A DNA stretch of 64,000 nt from Pseudomonas entomophila L48 (GTDB lineage Bacteria; Pseudomonadota; Gammaproteobacteria; Pseudomonadales; Pseudomonadaceae), in assembly GCF_000026105.1 (NCBI RefSeq), contig NC_008027.1:1814001-1878000 (forward strand). Direction: 5' to 3'. Positions 49,771-58,153 of the stretch are shown here, piece after piece (the first letter of the stretch is position 1; each line of letters starts with the position of its first letter). Below the pieces are notes generated by a model. That model was not told the origin of the DNA, did not search any database, and worked only from the letters and a program-made list of their open reading frames with translations. Made by a program: the position numbers and the translations under genes.

Positions 49771-49877
49771 GCATTGATTACCCAGCATGCTTGCATGCCA
49801 TCTGGTCAGGCCCGGAAGGGAGCAGCCATAGCGGGAACATCGAGTGCCGGGGTGTGGCTGGTGGGGCCGCCTCCATT
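49771..49877 (+). pseudogene. Truncated ffs copy at the right island end
   Basis: This copy has the GGTCAGGCCCGGAAGGGAGC core and the whole 3' part but lacks the 5' strand (GGTGGCCCC) of the outer helix and the ffs promoter. A 13-bp block, GCATTGATTACCC, also matches the intact gene, but 18 bases replace the six between it and the core. It cannot fold as 4.5S RNA. Confidence 0.8.
49802..49877. repeat. attR: 76-bp direct repeat at the right end of the island
   Basis: Perfect copy of 41012-41087. Core chromosome with normal high GC resumes after it. Confidence 0.9.
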
Positions 49878-50016
49878 TTGGGCGCAGGATTTTTCTTCCC
49901 GCCTCTCGTTTCATCCCCGCCTTCACATCCATACACGCCTTTACGCCTGCACAATCCTGCGCGGCGCCTTATCATGCACCCATCGTGTCAGTCCGTTCGG
50001 CCAGGAGAGAGCGACC

Positions 50017-50406
50017 GTGGAACATGTCGACGAGATTACCCGTCACAAGATCCGGGAATGGCAGCTACGCCGCCTGGAGATCAAGGATCAGATGATCGCC
50101 CAGCCCGAGCGGGTGCTGGAGCTTTCGCAAGTGCTCGACCAGATGGAAGAGGAGCATGAGCGCATCCTGGGCGAGGCTGCACTGCCTCCTGCCGCGGTAA
50201 AGCCGGCGCTGGAGCTGCAGGTGAACGTATCGGCGGGCAACGCACGTGATCTTCGCAAGTTGCTGGAGCTGGCGCTGCACGAACTCGACAGTGCCCTGGA
50301 CGAACAAGCGCCTGGCGCCACTTATCCGGGTGAAATGTCGGGCTCGTTGGGCACCTATCGCTTCGAATTGGTGGTCGGGCAGGGGCCTGATACCGGCAAG
50401 CCCTGA
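50017..50406 (+). CDS. Conserved hypothetical protein
   Basis: A 129-residue acidic cytoplasmic protein. The N-terminal half is a helical hairpin (KIREWQLRRLEIKDQMIAQPERVLELSQVLDQMEEEHERIL) and the C-terminal part has a predicted beta-strand region (SGSLGTYRFELVVG). GTG at 50017 is the start, with AGGAGAG at 50003-50009. It precedes the helicase gene by 31 bp and is probably in the same operon. No family function is recognised. This was the original neighbour of ffs before the island entered. Confidence 0.7.
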   Translation: MEHVDEITRHKIREWQLRRLEIKDQMIAQPERVLELSQVLDQMEEEHERILGEAALPPAAVKPALELQVNVSAGNARDLRKLLELALHELDSALDEQAPGATYPGEMSGSLGTYRFELVVGQGPDTGKP

Positions 50407-50437
50407 ATAACCCTCCGCACCTGGACCGCAAACGACG

Positions 50438-52387
50438 ATGCAACCTGAACACTTCGACTTTTCCCGCCCGGTGTTCCTGCCGATCACCGCAGAGTGCTGC
50501 CAGGGCTTGTTGCAGGCCGAGGGCATGCCGGTGCTCGATGGCCTGAGCGACCCTGAACTCGCTGCGCTGCTGGTAATCCAGAACCTGGCCCAGGCCTCGG
50601 GCAGGGTCGATGCGCTGGCGGCGGAAAAGATCCTCGGCAAGTTGCTGGCGTGGGCTGTCGACGGCTCCCACGCTGGCGATGTTGGATTGTTGTCGGAGGC
50701 GCATCGATTGTTCGATGCGCGCAAGTTGTACTTCGGGCTCGAGGTGATCAAGGGGTCGAAACTTCACCTGCTCGACGCGCAAGACGTGAAAGACAGGGAA
50801 TACCTGCTGGCCGATGGCAAGTGGGACTTCGACTACCGCATCCGGCGCCATCTTCAGGACAACCCGTTCAGCCAGCAGGTTGTCACCGGCTTCGACAAGG
50901 AGCGCTGGCTGACGGTCGAACAGGACAAGCTGCTCAAGGTCGTGCGCGCCAACCTCGACGAAGACCTGCACGTGCAGGGCTATGCTGGCATCGGCAAGAG
51001 TTACCTGCTGGGCGCGCTCATGGACTGCCTGCCGCGCGGCCGGGTGCTGCCCCTGGCGCGTACCCCGGCCAAGCTGGCCACGCTGCGCCAGCGCATGGGC
51101 CTGGAGGCGCAGGCGAAGGTCGGCATGACCTTCGGCCAGTTTGCCCAGGCGCTGCTCAGGGATCGCGCGCCGGCGCCTACCAGGGCGAGCGTTCGAGGGC
51201 CGGGCAAGCGCAAGCTGGCCGAGGAGCTGGGGATCCTCGGTGTGCGCCAGTACGACGCCAAGCACGCTTTCGAGATCTGCCTGGAAGTGCTGCACAACTA
51301 CTGCGAATCACGGGATTACAGCCTGTCGAGTCGGCATCTGCCGTTCTTCCGTCAGGCGCTGTCGAACCTGGATGCCCAGGTGTTGCTCGAGTATGCCAGC
51401 CGCCTGTGGCGCTATGTCGAAGCGCACCCGGCGTGGGCGGCGCAGACCGGGTTCGAGGCGTTGTTGCTGATCAAGCGTGCCAGCCTTGCCGGTTGCAGCG
51501 TGCCCGCGCGCTTCAGCCACGTCATCATCGATGAAAGCCAGGATCTGCCGGCCGCGCTGTTGCAGGTCATTGAGCGCGGCCGCCAGGTGCTGATCACCTT
51601 GGGCGACGAGTATCAAAAGGCCTCGGGGGCGGTGGTGCGCCGCGAGCGCCAGGTACGCCAGAAGGACATCGCCTTCGCCGTGCGTTCCGGGCCCAGGGTC
51701 GAGCGCCTGATCAACCCATTGATCGGCATGCACTCGCAGAAATCGAAGGTCGCTTTCGAGGCGGCGCGCAGTGTCGATGTGGGTATCGAGTTTTACCCCG
51801 AGGGCTTCGTCCCGCCCGAGGGGTGTGTGGTGTTGACCGCCTCACGCTGGGACAGCATGCGTTGGGCGATGGAGATGGCCGAATCGAACTGCCTGCTGAA
51901 GTTTCCCGACTGGGCCGACATGCGCCGCTTCATGGCTACGGCGGTGGGAATGTTCAGGGCGGGGCTCCATGCCCCTGGGCAGGATGCCGAGGGCGCGCAC
52001 CCGCATTTCGCCCATCTGCTCGACTGGCAGCAAGTGCGTGAGGCGGAGCGCTTCGATGCCTCCTTCCGCTGGGTCGAAGCGCGCCTCGAAGCCGGTTACA
52101 AGCTGGCCGACCTGACCGTGCTCGCCGCGCGGGTGGCCGATCATCGTGCGAGCCTCACCTTGATGATGGCGGAGCAGGCGGGTGGGCTCGAATTCGACCA
52201 TGTGCTACTCACGCCTGAGCTGATGACTGCCGACCGTTTCAAGGATGCCTACGCCTTCGATGCGCGGATCTGCGCCGTGTACATTGCATTGTCGCGGGCG
52301 CGCCGGCAGTTGTACCTGCCGTTCGATGTGCAAGAGTGGGTCAACTACCACAAGGGCCAGCCGTTCCGCGAGCTGCACGGCCATTGA
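50438..52387 (+). CDS. UvrD/Rep-like superfamily I helicase or ATPase
   Basis: A 649-residue protein. Walker A GYAGIGKS is at residues 181-188, Walker B VIIDESQDLPAALLQ at about 365, motif III-like ITLGDEYQKASG follows, and motif VI is VYIALSRARRQLYLP near the C-terminus. The pattern fits SF1A helicases, but with an unusual 170-residue N-terminal domain and few other UvrD motifs, so unwinding activity is not certain. DNA repair or recombination roles are plausible. It is probably co-transcribed with the 129-residue gene upstream. Confidence 0.8.
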   Translation: MQPEHFDFSRPVFLPITAECCQGLLQAEGMPVLDGLSDPELAALLVIQNLAQASGRVDALAAEKILGKLLAWAVDGSHAGDVGLLSEAHRLFDARKLYFGLEVIKGSKLHLLDAQDVKDREYLLADGKWDFDYRIRRHLQDNPFSQQVVTGFDKERWLTVEQDKLLKVVRANLDEDLHVQGYAGIGKSYLLGALMDCLPRGRVLPLARTPAKLATLRQRMGLEAQAKVGMTFGQFAQALLRDRAPAPTRASVRGPGKRKLAEELGILGVRQYDAKHAFEICLEVLHNYCESRDYSLSSRHLPFFRQALSNLDAQVLLEYASRLWRYVEAHPAWAAQTGFEALLLIKRASLAGCSVPARFSHVIIDESQDLPAALLQVIERGRQVLITLGDEYQKASGAVVRRERQVRQKDIAFAVRSGPRVERLINPLIGMHSQKSKVAFEAARSVDVGIEFYPEGFVPPEGCVVLTASRWDSMRWAMEMAESNCLLKFPDWADMRRFMATAVGMFRAGLHAPGQDAEGAHPHFAHLLDWQQVREAERFDASFRWVEARLEAGYKLADLTVLAARVADHRASLTLMMAEQAGGLEFDHVLLTPELMTADRFKDAYAFDARICAVYIALSRARRQLYLPFDVQEWVNYHKGQPFRELHGH

Positions 52388-52390
52388 TGC

Positions 52391-52478
52391 AGGCGCCGGC
52401 TTGCCGGCGAACAGGGGCATCACAGGTCTATGGCACCGGCTTTGCCGGTGTTCGCCGGCAAGGCCGGCTCCTACAGGT
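52391..52478. repeat. Paired REP palindrome (GGAGCCGGCCTTGCCGGCGAA class)
   Basis: GGCGCCGGCTTGCCGGCGAA and TTCGCCGGCAAGGCCGGCTC, with ACCGGCTTTGCCGGT between, lie between the convergent helicase and merR-type genes. Confidence 0.8.
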
Positions 52479-52866
52479 GTTGGCGTCGTTTGCCGTGAGT
52501 GGCCGATACCTGCATCAAGCGTTGGAACGTCGGGCACTGCAGGTGGTTTTCCTCCGGACATTGCGCCGCATGGCGCAACCCCTTGCTCATCGCCTGCAGG
52601 CGCTTGATCCGACGGTCGATCTCGTCGGCCTTGGCCAGCAGCAACTGCCGGTCAACCCGCTGCTCCACCAGCATCGCCGCCACCTCGTCCAGCGAAAACC
52701 CTGCCGCCTGGCCCAGGGCGATCAATGCCAGGCGCTCCGGTGTATCGGCCGGGAACTGCCGGCGCTGGCCATGCCCCGACAGCGACCTGAGCAAGCCCTT
52801 GTTGGCGTAGTAGCGCAGCGTGGACGCCGGAACTCCCGTGCGCCTGGCGACATCGGCGATGTCCAT
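52471..52866 (-). CDS. MerR-family transcriptional regulator
   Basis: A 131-residue regulator. The winged helix (MDIADVARRTGVPASTLRYYANKGLLRS) and the dimerisation coil (VDRQLLLAKADEIDRRIKRLQ) are clear, followed by a C-terminal region with two Cys (QCPEENHLQCPTF) that may sense a metal or thiol. It is divergent from a DUF2938 membrane protein whose promoter has a 19-bp spacer and a centred palindrome, the usual MerR target. Confidence 0.88.
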   Translation of the reverse strand: MDIADVARRTGVPASTLRYYANKGLLRSLSGHGQRRQFPADTPERLALIALGQAAGFSLDEVAAMLVEQRVDRQLLLAKADEIDRRIKRLQAMSKGLRHAAQCPEENHLQCPTFQRLMQVSATHGKRRQHL

Positions 52867-52876
52867 TCCTGACCTC

Positions 52877-52907
52877 TTGACTTGAAGTTGACTTCAACTT
52901 GCATGCT
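52877..52907 (+). promoter_or_regulatory. MerR-type promoter with operator palindrome
   Basis: A -35 TTGACT (52877-52882) and a -10 CATGCT (52902-52907) are separated by 19 bp. The palindrome TTGAAGT-TG-ACTTCAA (52882-52897) lies in the spacer. Long spacers with a central dyad are the hallmark of MerR-activated promoters. Confidence 0.65.
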
Positions 52908-52950
52908 GCGCGGCATGGACATTTCCGTCAATTCGCCAAGGGCAATCCTC

Positions 52951-53445
52951 ATGACCGCTATCCCTCTGAGTCTCTCCATCCTGTCGATCGGTGTCGGCGC
53001 CACGCTGGTCATGGACCTGTGGACGTTGGTGCTCCGGCGCCTGGGTGTCACGACCTTGAACTACGCCATGATCGGGCGTTGGGCCGGGCATCTGTTCGAG
53101 GGGCGCTGGCGGCATCCGGCAATCGCCAAGGCAGCTCCGGTCGACGGCGAATTGCTGTGGGGTTGGCTGATCCACTATGCCACCGGCCTGCTGTTTGCCG
53201 GTTTGCTGATCGGGCTGGCCGGGCAGGGCTGGCTGCATGATCCGACATTCTGGCCAGCGCTGCTGTTCGGTATCGTCTCGGTGCTGGTGCCGCTGTGCGT
53301 GGTCCAGCCGGCATTGGGGGCGGGTTATTTTGCGGCGAACACGCCCGCGCCGGTGAGGAACTGCCTGCGCAGCCTGGCGACGCACAGTGTGTTTGGCCTT
53401 GGTCTCTACATGGCGGCGTGCGGTGTGGCGCAGGTGATGGGCTAG
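52951..53445 (+). CDS. DUF2938 family membrane protein
   Basis: A 164-residue protein with four to five hydrophobic segments (SLSILSIGVGATLVMDLWTL; YATGLLFAGLLIGLAG; ALLFGIVSVLVPLCVVQPALG; SVFGLGLYMAACGV). It resembles the DUF2938 family, of unknown function. The ATG at 52951 is preferred; ATG 52915 is an alternative adding 12 residues. The divergent MerR gene and promoter suggest induction by a small molecule. Confidence 0.75.
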   Translation: MTAIPLSLSILSIGVGATLVMDLWTLVLRRLGVTTLNYAMIGRWAGHLFEGRWRHPAIAKAAPVDGELLWGWLIHYATGLLFAGLLIGLAGQGWLHDPTFWPALLFGIVSVLVPLCVVQPALGAGYFAANTPAPVRNCLRSLATHSVFGLGLYMAACGVAQVMG

Positions 53446-54206
53446 CCGTCCTCGGCAAGATGCCGCTGCACACGTTCATGGGTATAGCGCTCGATGATCC
53501 GCTCGATTTCGCCGGACTGCTTCAGTCGCAGCAACGCCCTGAGCACCGCCTGGGTCGGCAGAGCTGGGTCATTGCGCACCATGCAGCCCAGCGCCTGCTC
53601 CTGAAGCACGGCCAGGCCATGCAAGTGTTGCGTCGCCGGCAACTGGCGATTGAACCACTGCAGCGACAGTTGGTTGCTCACGGCATGCCGATAGCGCCCG
53701 GCCTGAAGCTTTTGCAGGGCCAGCAGTTGGTTGCGGCTGTCCTCGCGTTGCAGGCGGCCGTTGCTGAACAGTGGCTCAAGGGTGGGGTAGGTGTAGCCGA
53801 GCACGGTGCCGATGGCCTGGGGTGCCAGGTCTTCCGGGCGGGATGGGCCGCTGTCGCCAGCGCGGCCAACCAGCAGGTCACGCTGTTCGATCAGTGGGAC
53901 GCTCCACAGGTAGTCGCCAGGGCGCTCGGTCAGCCATTGGGTGGATACATAGCAGCGCACGTCGATATCGCCATTCTGCATGGCCTCCTGCAGGCGTAGC
54001 CGAGCCATCACGTGGTACTGCGGGCGCACGCCGACCTCCCGGGCCAGGGCCTGGATCAGGTCGTAGAGGATGCCTTCCACCGGTTGTTCCTGCTCGGTGC
54101 GCATCAGCGGCATGCTCCAGCTTTCCGCGACGGAAAACCGCAGCACTGGCTGCTCGGCCAGTGCGTTGGCGCTCCATATCAACAGCAAGGCCAGGACTCG
54201 GCGCAC
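53442..54206 (-). CDS. Periplasmic solute-binding protein (SBP_bac_3 type)
   Basis: A 254-residue protein with a signal peptide (VLALLLIWSANALA) and a class 3 extracellular solute-binding fold (LRFSVAESWSMPL; GILYDLIQALAREVGV; DIDVRCYVSTQW; IGTVLGYTYPTLEPLF). GTG at 54206 follows GGGAGG. No transporter genes are adjacent, so it is an orphan, perhaps a sensor-type binding protein or amino-acid binder. It overlaps the convergent DUF2938 gene by 4 bp. Confidence 0.8.
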   Translation of the reverse strand: MRRVLALLLIWSANALAEQPVLRFSVAESWSMPLMRTEQEQPVEGILYDLIQALAREVGVRPQYHVMARLRLQEAMQNGDIDVRCYVSTQWLTERPGDYLWSVPLIEQRDLLVGRAGDSGPSRPEDLAPQAIGTVLGYTYPTLEPLFSNGRLQREDSRNQLLALQKLQAGRYRHAVSNQLSLQWFNRQLPATQHLHGLAVLQEQALGCMVRNDPALPTQAVLRALLRLKQSGEIERIIERYTHERVQRHLAEDG

Positions 54207-54338
54207 GTCGCATCCTCCCTGATCTGTCCGCGCGTATGCCCGTCACTGAGCTTAGACGAGATCGGCAGGGTGCAATTTCGGCCCCGCTCCGCTAGCATTA
54301 GCGCTCTTTCCGCCCGCTCCGGTCACGATGGTTTTTTG

Positions 54339-56393
54339 ATGAGTTATCAGGTTCTTGCACGTAAATGGCGTCCGCGCTCGTTCCGCGAAATGGTCGGCCA
54401 GACCCATGTGCTCAAGGCTTTGATCAACGCCCTGGACAACCAGCGCCTGCACCACGCCTACCTGTTCACCGGTACCCGCGGGGTGGGCAAGACCACCATC
54501 GCGCGGATCATCGCCAAGTGCCTGAACTGCGAGACCGGCATCACCTCCACACCTTGCGGCACCTGCTCGGTGTGCCGGGAGATCGACGAGGGGCGCTTCG
54601 TCGACCTGATCGAGATCGACGCCGCCAGCCGCACCAAGGTCGAGGACACCCGCGAACTGCTCGACAACGTGCAGTACGCGCCGAGCCGCGGGCGTTTCAA
54701 GGTCTACCTGATCGACGAAGTGCACATGCTCTCCACGCACTCGTTCAACGCCTTGCTGAAAACGCTGGAAGAGCCGCCGCCCTACGTCAAGTTCATCCTC
54801 GCCACCACCGACCCGCAGAAGCTGCCGGCGACCATCCTGTCGCGCTGCTTGCAGTTCTCGCTGAAGAACATGAGCCCGGAGCGGGTGGTCGAGCACCTCA
54901 GCCACGTGCTGGGTGCCGAGAACGTGCCGTTCGAGGACGATGCCCTGTGGTTGCTCGGGCGTGCCGCCGATGGCTCCATGCGCGACGCCATGAGCCTGAC
55001 CGACCAGGCGATTGCCTTCGGCGAAGGCAAGGTGCTGGCCGCCGATGTGCGGGCGATGCTCGGCACCCTCGATCACGGCCAGGTCTATGGCGTGCTGCAG
55101 GCGCTGCTGGAGGGCGATGCCCGGGCGCTCCTGGAGGCCGTTCGCGACCTTGCCGAGCAAGGGCCGGACTGGAACGGCGTGCTCTCGGAAATGCTCAACG
55201 TGCTGCACCGCGTGGCCATCGCCCAGGCGTTGCCCGAGGCCGTCGACAACGGCCAGGGCGACCGCGAGCGCGTGCTGGCCCTGGCCCAGGCGCTGCCGGC
55301 TGAAGACGTGCAGTTCTATTACCAGATGGGCCTGATCGGTCGTCGCGACCTGCCGTTGGCACCCGACCCGCGCGGCGGTTTCGAGATGGTGTTGCTGCGC
55401 ATGCTGGCGTTCCGCCCGGCCGATAGCGACGATGCGCCGAAACCGGTACTAAAGCCGGTGGGGATCAGCCAGGCCACAGCTGATCCGGCCCAACCGGTGG
55501 CAGTGGTGGCCGTTGCCGTCGAAACGCCCGTTGCCAACCCCGCTGTTCAAGTCGCCGAGCAAGCGCCTGCACCGGCCGAGCGCCAGCCTGAACCGGTCGC
55601 CGAGCCTGTAGTGCCAGCCGCCCCGGTGGTGGCGCCTGAGCCAGTACCTGAGCTTGAGCCACAGCCGGTCGAGGAGGTGGTTGACCTGCCGTGGGAGGAG
55701 CCTTCCGCGCCTGCGGCGCCGGTCGTCGAACCGCAGCCGGAAGCCGCCCAGGCGCCGGTGGCCAAGCCTGTCTCCGGGCCACCTGAGTATGACGAGCCGC
55801 CGTTCGATCCATCCGCTTACGGCGCGGCCGGGATGGAGCGTGACGACGAGCCGCCAGCCGACGATGACTACTATGTCACGGACAGCGACCCCGCCAGCTT
55901 CAGCTATCTCGACGAGTTGGCGGAGCATGTGCAGGAAGAAAAACCGGTCAAGGCCCCGGAACCCTTGCCTGCATCCAAGCCAGCCACCGGCCTGGCCCTG
56001 CAATGGCTGGAATTATTCCCACAGTTGCCTGTCTCCGGTATGACAGGCAACATCGCCGCGAACTGTACGCTGATCGCCGCCGACGGTGATGATTGGCTGC
56101 TGCACCTGGACCCAGGGCAAGGCGCGCTGTTCAACAGCACGCAACAGCGTCGCCTGAACGAGGCGCTCAACCAGCAGCTCGGGCGCGAAATCCGCCTGAA
56201 GATCGAGCTGATTCGCCCGGAGCAGGAGACCCCGGCCCAGGCCGCCGCGCGCAAGCGCTCGGAGCGCCAGCACGAGGCCGTGGTGTCGATCGAGCAGGAT
56301 CCGCTCATCCAGCAGATGATCCGGCAGTTCGGCGCGACGGTGAGGCAGGATACTATTGAGCCTGTGGACGCCCTGGCCAGCCCGGGGCAATGA
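54339..56393 (+). CDS. dnaX: DNA polymerase III subunits gamma/tau
   Basis: A 684-residue clamp-loader ATPase. Walker A GTRGVGKT is at residues 45-52, the zinc-binding Cys64/73/76/79 (CLNCETGITSTPCGTCSVC) follows, Walker B is LIDEVHMLS and sensor 1 is ILATTDPQK. A Pro/Ala/Val/Glu-rich linker (about 375-555) precedes the tau-specific C-terminal domain that binds the polymerase and DnaB. No clear AAAAAAG slippery site was noticed, so production of a short gamma form is not evident. It is followed by ybaB and recR, as in most proteobacteria. Confidence 0.97.
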   Translation: MSYQVLARKWRPRSFREMVGQTHVLKALINALDNQRLHHAYLFTGTRGVGKTTIARIIAKCLNCETGITSTPCGTCSVCREIDEGRFVDLIEIDAASRTKVEDTRELLDNVQYAPSRGRFKVYLIDEVHMLSTHSFNALLKTLEEPPPYVKFILATTDPQKLPATILSRCLQFSLKNMSPERVVEHLSHVLGAENVPFEDDALWLLGRAADGSMRDAMSLTDQAIAFGEGKVLAADVRAMLGTLDHGQVYGVLQALLEGDARALLEAVRDLAEQGPDWNGVLSEMLNVLHRVAIAQALPEAVDNGQGDRERVLALAQALPAEDVQFYYQMGLIGRRDLPLAPDPRGGFEMVLLRMLAFRPADSDDAPKPVLKPVGISQATADPAQPVAVVAVAVETPVANPAVQVAEQAPAPAERQPEPVAEPVVPAAPVVAPEPVPELEPQPVEEVVDLPWEEPSAPAAPVVEPQPEAAQAPVAKPVSGPPEYDEPPFDPSAYGAAGMERDDEPPADDDYYVTDSDPASFSYLDELAEHVQEEKPVKAPEPLPASKPATGLALQWLELFPQLPVSGMTGNIAANCTLIAADGDDWLLHLDPGQGALFNSTQQRRLNEALNQQLGREIRLKIELIRPEQETPAQAAARKRSERQHEAVVSIEQDPLIQQMIRQFGATVRQDTIEPVDALASPGQ

Positions 56394-56458
56394 ACGAATA
56401 ACCATGCGGCCCGCCCCGTGCCGGGCCGCATCACATGACCCAATCGAGGTATACCCCC

Positions 56459-56794
56459 ATGATGAAAGGTGGCATGGCCGGCCTGATGAAGCAGGCCCAG
56501 CAGATGCAGGAAAAGATGCAGAAGATGCAGGAAGAGCTGGCCAACGCCGAAGTTACCGGCCAGTCCGGTGGCGGCCTGGTGAGCGTGGTGATGACCGGTC
56601 GCCATGACGTCAAGCGCGTCAGCATCGACCAGAGCCTGATGTCGACCGACGCCGACGACAAGGAAGTGCTCGAGGACCTGATCGCCGCCGCGCTGAACGA
56701 CGCCGTGCGCAAGATCGAGCAGAACAGCCAGGACAAGATGGGCAGCATGACTGCCGGCATGCAACTGCCACCTGGTTTCAAGATGCCGTTCTGA
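56459..56794 (+). CDS. ybaB: Nucleoid-associated protein, YbaB/EbfC family
   Basis: A 111-residue protein with Met/Gln-rich N-terminal helices ([20 protein letters not shown]) and the family core [14 protein letters not shown] [15 protein letters not shown]. It binds DNA as a homodimer. GAGGT at 56446-56450 supports the first of two adjacent ATGs. It lies between dnaX and recR. Confidence 0.95.
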   Translation: MMKGGMAGLMKQAQQMQEKMQKMQEELANAEVTGQSGGGLVSVVMTGRHDVKRVSIDQSLMSTDADDKEVLEDLIAAALNDAVRKIEQNSQDKMGSMTAGMQLPPGFKMPF

Positions 56795-56814
56795 TCGGCT
56801 TCTTGTTTCAAATG

Positions 56815-56847
56815 GGGAGCAACGACCGTCTGGTCGTTGCTCCCTTG
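56815..56847 (+). terminator. Hairpin between ybaB and recR
   Basis: GGGAGCAACGACC / GGTCGTTGCTCCC is a perfect 13-bp stem followed by TTGTTC. It may reduce read-through into recR, 36 bp further on. Confidence 0.75.
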
Positions 56848-56882
56848 TTCATTCTGATTCCTGAATTGGCAGGCCCGCACAC

Positions 56883-57485
56883 ATGAGCTTCAGCCCCCTG
56901 ATCCGCCAACTGATCGACGCCCTGCGCATTCTGCCCGGTGTCGGCCAGAAAACCGCCCAGCGCATGGCCCTGCAGCTGCTGGAGCGCGACCGCAGCGGCG
57001 GCACGCGCCTGGCCCAGGCCCTGAGCCAGGCCATGGAAGGCGTCGGTCACTGCCGCCAATGCCGTACGCTGACCGAGCAGGAACTGTGCCCGCAGTGCGC
57101 CGACCCACGCCGTGACGACACGCAACTGTGCGTGGTCGAGGGGCCAGTGGACGTCTATGCGGTGGAGCAGACTGGCTATCGCGGTCGTTACTTCGTGCTC
57201 AAGGGCCACCTGTCGCCGTTGGACGGCCTGGGGCCGGAGGCTATCGGTATTCCCCAGCTGATGGCCAGGATCGAAGAGCAGGGCACCTTCAGCGAGGTGA
57301 TCCTGGCTACCAACCCAACGGTGGAAGGGGAGGCGACCGCCCACTACATTGCCCAACTGCTGGCCGAGAAGGGCCTGACCGCTACGCGCATCGCCCATGG
57401 CGTGCCGTTGGGTGGGGAGCTGGAACTGGTGGATGGCGGGACGCTGGCCCATGCGTTTGCCGGGCGCCGGCCGATAGCGTTGTGA
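56883..57485 (+). CDS. recR: Recombination mediator protein RecR
   Basis: A 200-residue DNA-repair protein of the RecFOR pathway. It has an N-terminal helix-hairpin-helix ([18 protein letters not shown]), a Cys4 zinc finger (Cys57, 60, 69, 72) and a TOPRIM domain ([17 protein letters not shown]). The ATG at 56883 gives the family length. Confidence 0.97.
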   Translation: MSFSPLIRQLIDALRILPGVGQKTAQRMALQLLERDRSGGTRLAQALSQAMEGVGHCRQCRTLTEQELCPQCADPRRDDTQLCVVEGPVDVYAVEQTGYRGRYFVLKGHLSPLDGLGPEAIGIPQLMARIEEQGTFSEVILATNPTVEGEATAHYIAQLLAEKGLTATRIAHGVPLGGELELVDGGTLAHAFAGRRPIAL

Positions 57486-57490
57486 GTGGG

Positions 57491-57545
57491 TTCGCCGGCA
57501 AGCCGGCTCCTACAAAGTCCTGTAGGAGCCGGCTTGCCGGCGAAC
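57491..57545. repeat. Paired REP palindrome, head to head (GGAGCCGGCTTGCCGGCGAA class)
   Basis: TTCGCCGGCAAGCCGGCTCC and its mirror copy are joined through CTACAAAGTCCTGTAG, giving an almost perfect palindrome between the convergent recR and apt genes. Confidence 0.88.
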
Positions 57546-57552
57546 AACTGAC

Positions 57553-58101
57553 TCAGTATTCGCTCAGGGAGAACTCGGTCAGGCAGAAGGTCGGCACCCC
57601 GGCCGCCTGCAGTCGGCGCGAGCCTTCCAGCTCCGGCAGGTCGATGATTGCCGCCGCTTCGAACACCTTGGCCCCGGTGCGGCGCACCAGGTTTGCCGCG
57701 GCCAGCAAGGTGCCGCCGGTGGCGATCAGGTCATCGAAGATCAGCACCGAGTCGCCGTCGCAGAGGCTGTCGGCGTGCACTTCCAGGAAGGCTTCGCCGT
57801 ACTCGGTCTGGTAACCCTCCGACAGTACATCAGCCGGCAATTTGCCTTGCTTGCGGAACAGGATCAGCGGCTTGTTCAACTGGTGGGCGATGATCGAGCC
57901 GATCAGGAAGCCCCGCGCGTCCATGGCGCCGATGTGGGTGAAGTCGGCTTCGACATAGCGCTCGATGAACTGGTCGGCGACATAGCGCAGCCCACGCGGC
58001 GATTGGAACAGCGGGGTGATGTCGCGGAAGATCACGCCCGGCTTGGGGAAGTCCACTACCGGGCGGATCAAGGCTTTGAGGTCGAAGGTGTCGCTGTACA
58101 T
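57553..58101 (-). CDS. apt: Adenine phosphoribosyltransferase
   Basis: A 182-residue purine-salvage enzyme that makes AMP from adenine and PRPP. The PRPP-binding motif is [18 protein letters not shown] and the N-terminus [15 protein letters not shown] is diagnostic. The ATG at 58101 gives the family length. It is the gene downstream of anr on the same strand. Confidence 0.96.
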   Translation of the reverse strand: MYSDTFDLKALIRPVVDFPKPGVIFRDITPLFQSPRGLRYVADQFIERYVEADFTHIGAMDARGFLIGSIIAHQLNKPLILFRKQGKLPADVLSEGYQTEYGEAFLEVHADSLCDGDSVLIFDDLIATGGTLLAAANLVRRTGAKVFEAAAIIDLPELEGSRRLQAAGVPTFCLTEFSLSEY

Positions 58102-58153
58102 GGGCGGGTATCCTGGAAAAACTCGGCGCCAGTATACCCTGTTCACAGGGCGA

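Larger units (their letters stand above)
41088..49877. mobile_element. 8.8-kb genomic island integrated in ffs
   Basis: The interval is bounded by a perfect 76-bp repeat, contains a tyrosine integrase near the right end, has markedly lower GC than its surroundings (most evident at 41.1-43.6 kb), and lacks the REP palindromes that occur every few kilobases outside. Cargo: receiver-domain protein, histidine kinase, unknown membrane proteins, serine recombinase, XRE regulator and small unknown proteins. No conjugation, replication or phage structural genes are seen, so it would need help to transfer. Excision would recreate one ffs followed by the gene at 50017. Confidence 0.88.

Noticed and set aside
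49637..49774. 46-residue N-terminal extension of the integrase
   Set aside because: It runs through the arm repeats and the truncated ffs copy, has no ribosome site, and the family start motif is at 49636.
49774..50016. Upstream extension of the 129-residue gene through attR
   Set aside because: It would translate SRP RNA sequence; GTG 50017 has a strong AGGAGAG.
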